In this document: one piece after another, positions 5,310 to 8,363 of the stretch
How positions within the stretch are numbered: the stretch's first letter is position 1
Layout of the letters: each line of letters opens with the position of its first letter
DNA from: Methanobacterium sp.
GTDB lineage: Archaea > Methanobacteriota > Methanobacteria > Methanobacteriales > Methanobacteriaceae
Assembly (NCBI GenBank): GCA_009712615.1
Contig: WASR01000017.1
Coordinates: forward strand, 11,124 to 19,486
Direction: 5' to 3'
Length of the DNA: 8,363 nucleotides
Notes under the pieces: generated by a model
What the model was told of the DNA's origin: nothing
The model's database searches: none
The model's input: only the letters and a program-made list of their open reading frames with translations
Made by a program: the position numbers and the translations under genes

Positions 5310-6569
5310 TTAAATATGGATATTGAGTGACAAGAGCAGTCCTTTTCCTAATACATACACGATACTCACCACTAGGATCATGATCAATATATAACTTATA
5401 GGATTCATTATCCTCTGTACATTTTTTTCTGATATTCTAGATCTTAGCAGTTCCTCAAGGATCAATCCACCATCAAGGGGCTTCATTGGAAGCAGGTTGA
5501 AGGTTCCAACTGCAAAATTAAGCAGAAATATCCAGAAAAACAATTGGCTTAGATCGTACAAGAACCACGGCAATGTTGTTCCGTACGTGTGGGCCACATT
5601 TTTGTCAACAACAAAGTTCTGCCCCACCCTTATGCCAATGTATGCAGAATCGTTATTAGGATTTTTAGCGGTTGTGATGTTGAAACTGCCCTGATCAGTC
5701 TGAATACTAACATTATCCCCCACCTTCAACGTCGATGTGTAATTTTGAAATTGAGTGGTATTATGGGTTGAAATTCCATTAATACTGTCAATAACAGCTC
5801 CCTGATTCAACTTACCATAGGCCGGGCTGCCAGGTACAACACTTGAAATCTGAATTCCATCTGAGTTGAATGTTGGAAATACTGGCTCGCTCATATTCAA
5901 TATAGTGACTGGCTGAGATTTAATACCGGTTCCAGGAACAGTAAATCCAGGAATTCCAAGACCAACTCCTCCAATTGCGACAGCTGAGATCAATAAAAAT
6001 ATTATAAGGGACACTGCAGCCAGACCAAGATTGAAGATGGAGCCCGCGGAGTATATCCTGAGTTTAGTCATTCTTCCAGATTTTTCTATGTCCTCTTCAT
6101 CTGGTTCAACAAATGCACCTGGTAGGATTGCAAGTAGTAAAACACCTATAGATTTTATCCTGATGCCATCAACCCTTGCAAGGATTCCATGTCCGAATTC
6201 ATGGATAACCATGACAGTGGCCAGTGCTATGATTCCGTAGGCGAATGGTACGTAGACTGGTGATCCAGGATAATCCACACCTGGAAGTACTAGTCCAACT
6301 TGTGGACTGTTTAAAAGACTTTGAAGGGAATACACTATTAGTATCAACATTAGAAACATAAAAAATACCGAAATAGGTATCCCAATGTTCATGGAGGACC
6401 TCCAGAACCGTGGGCATCTTTGGGCTGTGTTGTCAATAAATGTCCTTAGTCTTTGGGTCCTTCGCATTAAAATAGGGCCTTCAATGTCTATTTTCAATGG
6501 TTTCCTGAATGCAATTGCCAAGATCCATATCAAAATAAAAGCTATGAGGTAGTACCATAAAACGTTCAA
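5310..6569 (-). CDS. Site-2-protease-type intramembrane metalloprotease (M50) with PDZ domain
   Basis: The product has 419 residues and is a membrane protein. Hydrophobic segments lie roughly at 4-21, 61-86, 109-130, 138-155, 174-205, 334-362 and 387-416. The zinc-binding HExxH motif is HEFGH (123-127) inside a membrane segment. The third ligand motif is PLDGG (364-368, Asp366) in the last core segment, with the helper motif AGSIFNL around Asn180. A PDZ domain spans about 236-300, in the extracytoplasmic loop between the two catalytic halves. The family cleaves membrane-anchored regulators or leftover signal peptides within the membrane; no substrate is evident here. The start is TTG at 6569, chosen because AAGGTGAT stands just upstream and no in-frame ATG lies nearby. 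It follows moeA by 56 bases on the same strand, with no T-tract between, so read-through from moeA is possible as well as its own promoter. Confidence 0.9.
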   Translation of the reverse strand: MNVLWYYLIAFILIWILAIAFRKPLKIDIEGPILMRRTQRLRTFIDNTAQRCPRFWRSSMNIGIPISVFFMFLMLILIVYSLQSLLNSPQVGLVLPGVDYPGSPVYVPFAYGIIALATVMVIHEFGHGILARVDGIRIKSIGVLLLAILPGAFVEPDEEDIEKSGRMTKLRIYSAGSIFNLGLAAVSLIIFLLISAVAIGGVGLGIPGFTVPGTGIKSQPVTILNMSEPVFPTFNSDGIQISSVVPGSPAYGKLNQGAVIDSINGISTHNTTQFQNYTSTLKVGDNVSIQTDQGSFNITTAKNPNNDSAYIGIRVGQNFVVDKNVAHTYGTTLPWFLYDLSQLFFWIFLLNFAVGTFNLLPMKPLDGGLILEELLRSRISEKNVQRIMNPISYILIMILVVSIVYVLGKGLLLSLNIHI

Positions 6570-6572
6570 AAG

Positions 6573-6580
6573 ATCACCTT
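6573..6580 (-). promoter_or_regulatory. Ribosome binding site for the TTG start of the protease
   Basis: Minus-strand AAGGTGAT ends 3 bases before the TTG at 6569-6567. Its strength and position make the non-ATG start credible. Confidence 0.75.
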
Positions 6581-6615
6581 TAAGTGCGTAATAAAGTTTA
6601 TTTGTAATATTTTAG

Positions 6616-6625
6616 GTTTATATTG
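6616..6625 (-). promoter_or_regulatory. Possible TATA box of the protease gene
   Basis: Minus-strand CAATATAAAC lies directly after the moeA stop and is centred about 51 bases upstream of the TTG start. This spacing agrees with the other proposed promoters on this strand. Confidence 0.35.
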
Positions 6626-7840
6626 TTAGATAGTAAGTGAATCGTATAGAATGACGTTACAATCTGTTCCCTCGTTGATTCCTTCGAGGTTTTCTTCTAT
6701 TAATATGTATGAGTCTGATTCAACCATGGATCTGATGATTCCAGATCCCTTTATCTTGAGTGGTTTCACCATTGATCCATCTGTTTTTGCCCTTATATAA
6801 TCTGTTCTTCCTAGGTTCGAAGCAATTTTTTTTGAAGTGGTTTTGATCACGTACTGGGGTTGGTATTCAATTCCCTGCATTTGATACAAGCTACTTCTTA
6901 GAAATACATCTGATTGGACCATTGCAGCTACGGGATATCCTGATAACATGAAAACTGGTTTTTCATCAACAGTTCCAAAACCAAAGGGTTTTCCAGGTCT
7001 AAGTGCAACTCCATGAATCAGAACTTCTCCCAGTTTTTCTGTCACATCCACCACAACGTCTCCTTTACTAATGGCTGTTCCCCCAGTTGTGATCAAAACA
7101 TCCTGGCTGTTCAACATTGATTCAAACTGATCTTTGACAATTTTTTCACTGTCTATGCAGTGCACTAAACTTGGAATTGCAAGAGAAGCTTCTACAACTG
7201 CTTTAAATGTGTAATGATTGGAATTTATAACTTCTGCACCTTCTAATACGGGTTTAGGCATCACCAATTCTGTTCCTGTGGTAATGATTCCTACTTTCGG
7301 TTTTTTGTAAACTTCCACTTCACCTAATCCTGAAGATGCTATAATTGCCAGATCTTGTGGTCTTAACAGTCTCCGACATTTTAGTACCAGATCGTTTTTC
7401 TGGAAGTCTTCACCCATGGGAGAAACATTCTCGTTGGGAGTTAAGCTAGTTTCAACTTCTAAGAGTTCAGTATCAGAATTGGTGTACTCTTCCATAACCA
7501 CAGCATTGGCACCTTCTGGTATGGGTGCGCCGGTAGAAATTTTAACTGCTTGGCCGGATTTAACAACTTTGTTTGAAAGCTGTCCTGCGCCTATGGTATC
7601 AATTATCTTAAACTTAGCCGGATTAGTCTCTGAATGTCCAAAGGTGTCTTCTGCTTTAATAGCGTACCCATCCATTGCAGATCTTTCAAAAGGTGGTGAA
7701 TTAAGATTTGATCTTATATCTTCTGCTAACACTCTCATGTGAGCATCTTCAAGCGCTATCTTTTCTGTTCCAACAGTATTCAACGTGCTTTTAATTATAT
7801 CATGGGCCTCTTGGACCGGCATAAGGTTTGTTAGAAACAT
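6626..7840 (-). CDS. moeA: MoeA, molybdopterin molybdenumtransferase
   Basis: The product has 404 residues, full length for MoeA. It inserts molybdate (or tungstate) into adenylylated molybdopterin, the last step of the cofactor used in methanogens by formylmethanofuran dehydrogenase and formate dehydrogenase. Seen: PPFERSAMDGYA (49-60), the MoeA hallmark of domain 1; ISTGAPIPEGANAVVMEE (101-118); TTGTEL (187-192) and TTGGTAISKGD (251-261) of the MoCF-binding domain; RPGKP (281-285); and GYPVAAMV (301-308), where many homologs have GNPVSAMV. The C-terminal beta-barrel domain covers about 326-404. No PBP-like periplasmic-type extension is fused, unlike some archaeal MoeA proteins. It is a cytosolic enzyme. 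The ATG at 7840 has only a weak purine stretch upstream (AGAGAG), but a shorter start at Met7 has no better site. The neighbouring protease has no evident functional link. Confidence 0.93.
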   Translation of the reverse strand: MFLTNLMPVQEAHDIIKSTLNTVGTEKIALEDAHMRVLAEDIRSNLNSPPFERSAMDGYAIKAEDTFGHSETNPAKFKIIDTIGAGQLSNKVVKSGQAVKISTGAPIPEGANAVVMEEYTNSDTELLEVETSLTPNENVSPMGEDFQKNDLVLKCRRLLRPQDLAIIASSGLGEVEVYKKPKVGIITTGTELVMPKPVLEGAEVINSNHYTFKAVVEASLAIPSLVHCIDSEKIVKDQFESMLNSQDVLITTGGTAISKGDVVVDVTEKLGEVLIHGVALRPGKPFGFGTVDEKPVFMLSGYPVAAMVQSDVFLRSSLYQMQGIEYQPQYVIKTTSKKIASNLGRTDYIRAKTDGSMVKPLKIKGSGIIRSMVESDSYILIEENLEGINEGTDCNVILYDSLTI

Positions 7841-7883
7841 ATTATTTCTCTCTGATTAATTGAAATTCTTTTAGTTGAACCAT

Positions 7884-7893
7884 CTAATAAATT
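7884..7893 (-). promoter_or_regulatory. Possible TATA box of moeA
   Basis: Minus-strand AATTTATTAG is centred about 48 bases upstream of the moeA ATG. It would give a transcript start near 7860 and a leader of about 20 bases. Confidence 0.4.
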
Positions 7894-8108
7894 GATCCTA
7901 GGACACCATATTTTCCAAATCATACAAACCATAAAATAATCAAAGCATGCCTAAATAATTTAATAAGTAAACAATTTTGTATTGATATATCATTGTATTC
8001 TTTCAATTTAAATTGAGTTATTGGAATAAAATCAATGATCTCAATGTCCTATATGTACTGACATCTACATAAGTGATATGAATCGCATAGTTTATTAAGA
8101 AAGTAAAT

Positions 8109-8120
8109 ATTAATATTAAT
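8109..8120. repeat. Perfect 12-base AT palindrome upstream of the membrane-protein gene
   Basis: ATTAATATTAAT is self-complementary over all 12 bases and ends one base before the GGGTG that serves as ribosome binding site for the ATG at 8131. It could be a repressor site overlapping the transcript start. Low complexity makes chance a real alternative. Confidence 0.35.
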
Positions 8121-8130
8121 GGGTGTATGT

Positions 8131-8363
8131 ATGGATAACAAGGTGAACAATATTCTTGAAATTTTAAGATGGATTTTTGTTTTCATGGGCATATTTTTCG
8201 CATTTTTTTGGGGTTCAAATCCTGTGGAACAATTCAGTATCTTAACTGCATTTGTAGTTATCACAATGCCGGGATTAACAGGAATTGAAAGTATATTCTT
8301 TTCAAAGGATGCAGCAAAACAATCCGGTTATGGGGATGGAAGGGCCTACCAGAGGCAGTCAGG
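8131..8363 (+). CDS. Small membrane protein of unknown function (C-terminus cut by window edge)
   Basis: The frame is open for 77 codons from the ATG to the window edge. It starts MDNKVNNILEILRW, followed by a hydrophobic helix at about 15-27 (IFVFMGIFFAFFW) and a second at about 36-53 (ILTAFVVITMPGLTG). A polar segment follows, with a run of glycines and aromatics (SGYGDGRAYQRQSG, 65-78). The GYGDGRAYQRQSG pattern looks like a conserved motif that I associate with uncharacterised methanogen membrane proteins, but I cannot name a family. GGGTG (8121-8125) five bases upstream supports the start. A nearby ATG at 8127 meets a stop after three codons. The gene is divergent from moeA. Confidence 0.65.
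   Translation, partial: MDNKVNNILEILRWIFVFMGIFFAFFWGSNPVEQFSILTAFVVITMPGLTGIESIFFSKDAAKQSGYGDGRAYQRQS

Larger units (their letters stand above)
7841..8130. other. Divergent promoter region between moeA and the membrane-protein gene
   Basis: This 290-base, AT-rich stretch has no credible gene on either strand. Its ends should hold the two divergent promoters: a TATA-like element for moeA near 7884-7893 and, for the rightward gene, AT-rich sequence at about 8090-8120 that includes a perfect 12-base palindrome. Nothing recognisable was seen in the middle. Confidence 0.6.

Noticed and set aside
7416..7742. 108-codon plus-strand frame opposite moeA
   Set aside because: It lies entirely antisense to conserved MoeA motifs and resembles no protein I know.
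8049..8264. 71-codon minus-strand frame at the right end
   Set aside because: It overlaps the rightward membrane-protein gene, which has a ribosome binding site and coherent membrane helices; the minus-strand product looks like translated AT-rich DNA.
1..8363. tRNA or rRNA genes, CRISPR arrays, insertion sequences, phage or defence genes
   Set aside because: No such structure, repeat spacing or protein signature was seen on either strand.

Overview
The window looks like ordinary chromosome of a hydrogenotrophic methanogen, most likely Methanobacteriales and perhaps a mesophilic Methanobacterium. The reasons are AT-rich DNA, archaeal-style TATA elements with T-tract ends, GGTGAT-type ribosome binding sites, a CofH-type (coenzyme F420) radical SAM enzyme, a DUF166 protein and an Fe-S domain resembling the CODH/ACS gamma subunit. 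The assignment rests on protein resemblance recalled from memory; no search was run. No tRNA, rRNA, CRISPR array, insertion sequence or phage gene was seen.

Layout. Positions 1-1285 (minus) hold an FAD-dependent, single-cysteine NAD(P)H oxidoreductase of the NADH oxidase/CoA-disulfide reductase family; its last residues lie beyond the left edge. Positions 1516-2559 (minus) hold a CofH-family radical SAM enzyme with several departures from typical CofH. A divergent promoter region follows, then a DUF166 protein at 2818-3468 (plus). Positions 3558-5266 (plus) carry a tight four-gene operon: a TusD/DsrE-like protein, a TusC/DsrF-like protein, an Fe-S protein with a CdhE-type four-cysteine motif, and another small DsrE/F-like protein. 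Converging on it from the right are a site-2-protease-type membrane metalloprotease (5310-6569, TTG start) and, upstream of that on the same strand, moeA (6626-7840) for molybdopterin cofactor synthesis. The right edge holds the start of a small membrane protein of unknown function (8131 onward).

How the genes may work together. The most interesting part is the four-gene operon. Three small proteins have the DsrE/TusBCD fold signature, and two of them keep a cysteine at the position of the persulfide-carrying cysteine of TusD. They are interleaved with a protein that should hold a [4Fe-4S] cluster. The layout suggests a sulfur (persulfide) relay coupled to an Fe-S partner, in an organism that should lack dissimilatory sulfite reduction. 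The canonical partners TusA, TusE/DsrC and an evident DsrH are absent from the window. The CoA-disulfide-reductase-like enzyme could supply or remove persulfide, but it is not adjacent and the link is inference. F420 and molybdopterin synthesis fit the methanogen setting but are independent housekeeping functions.
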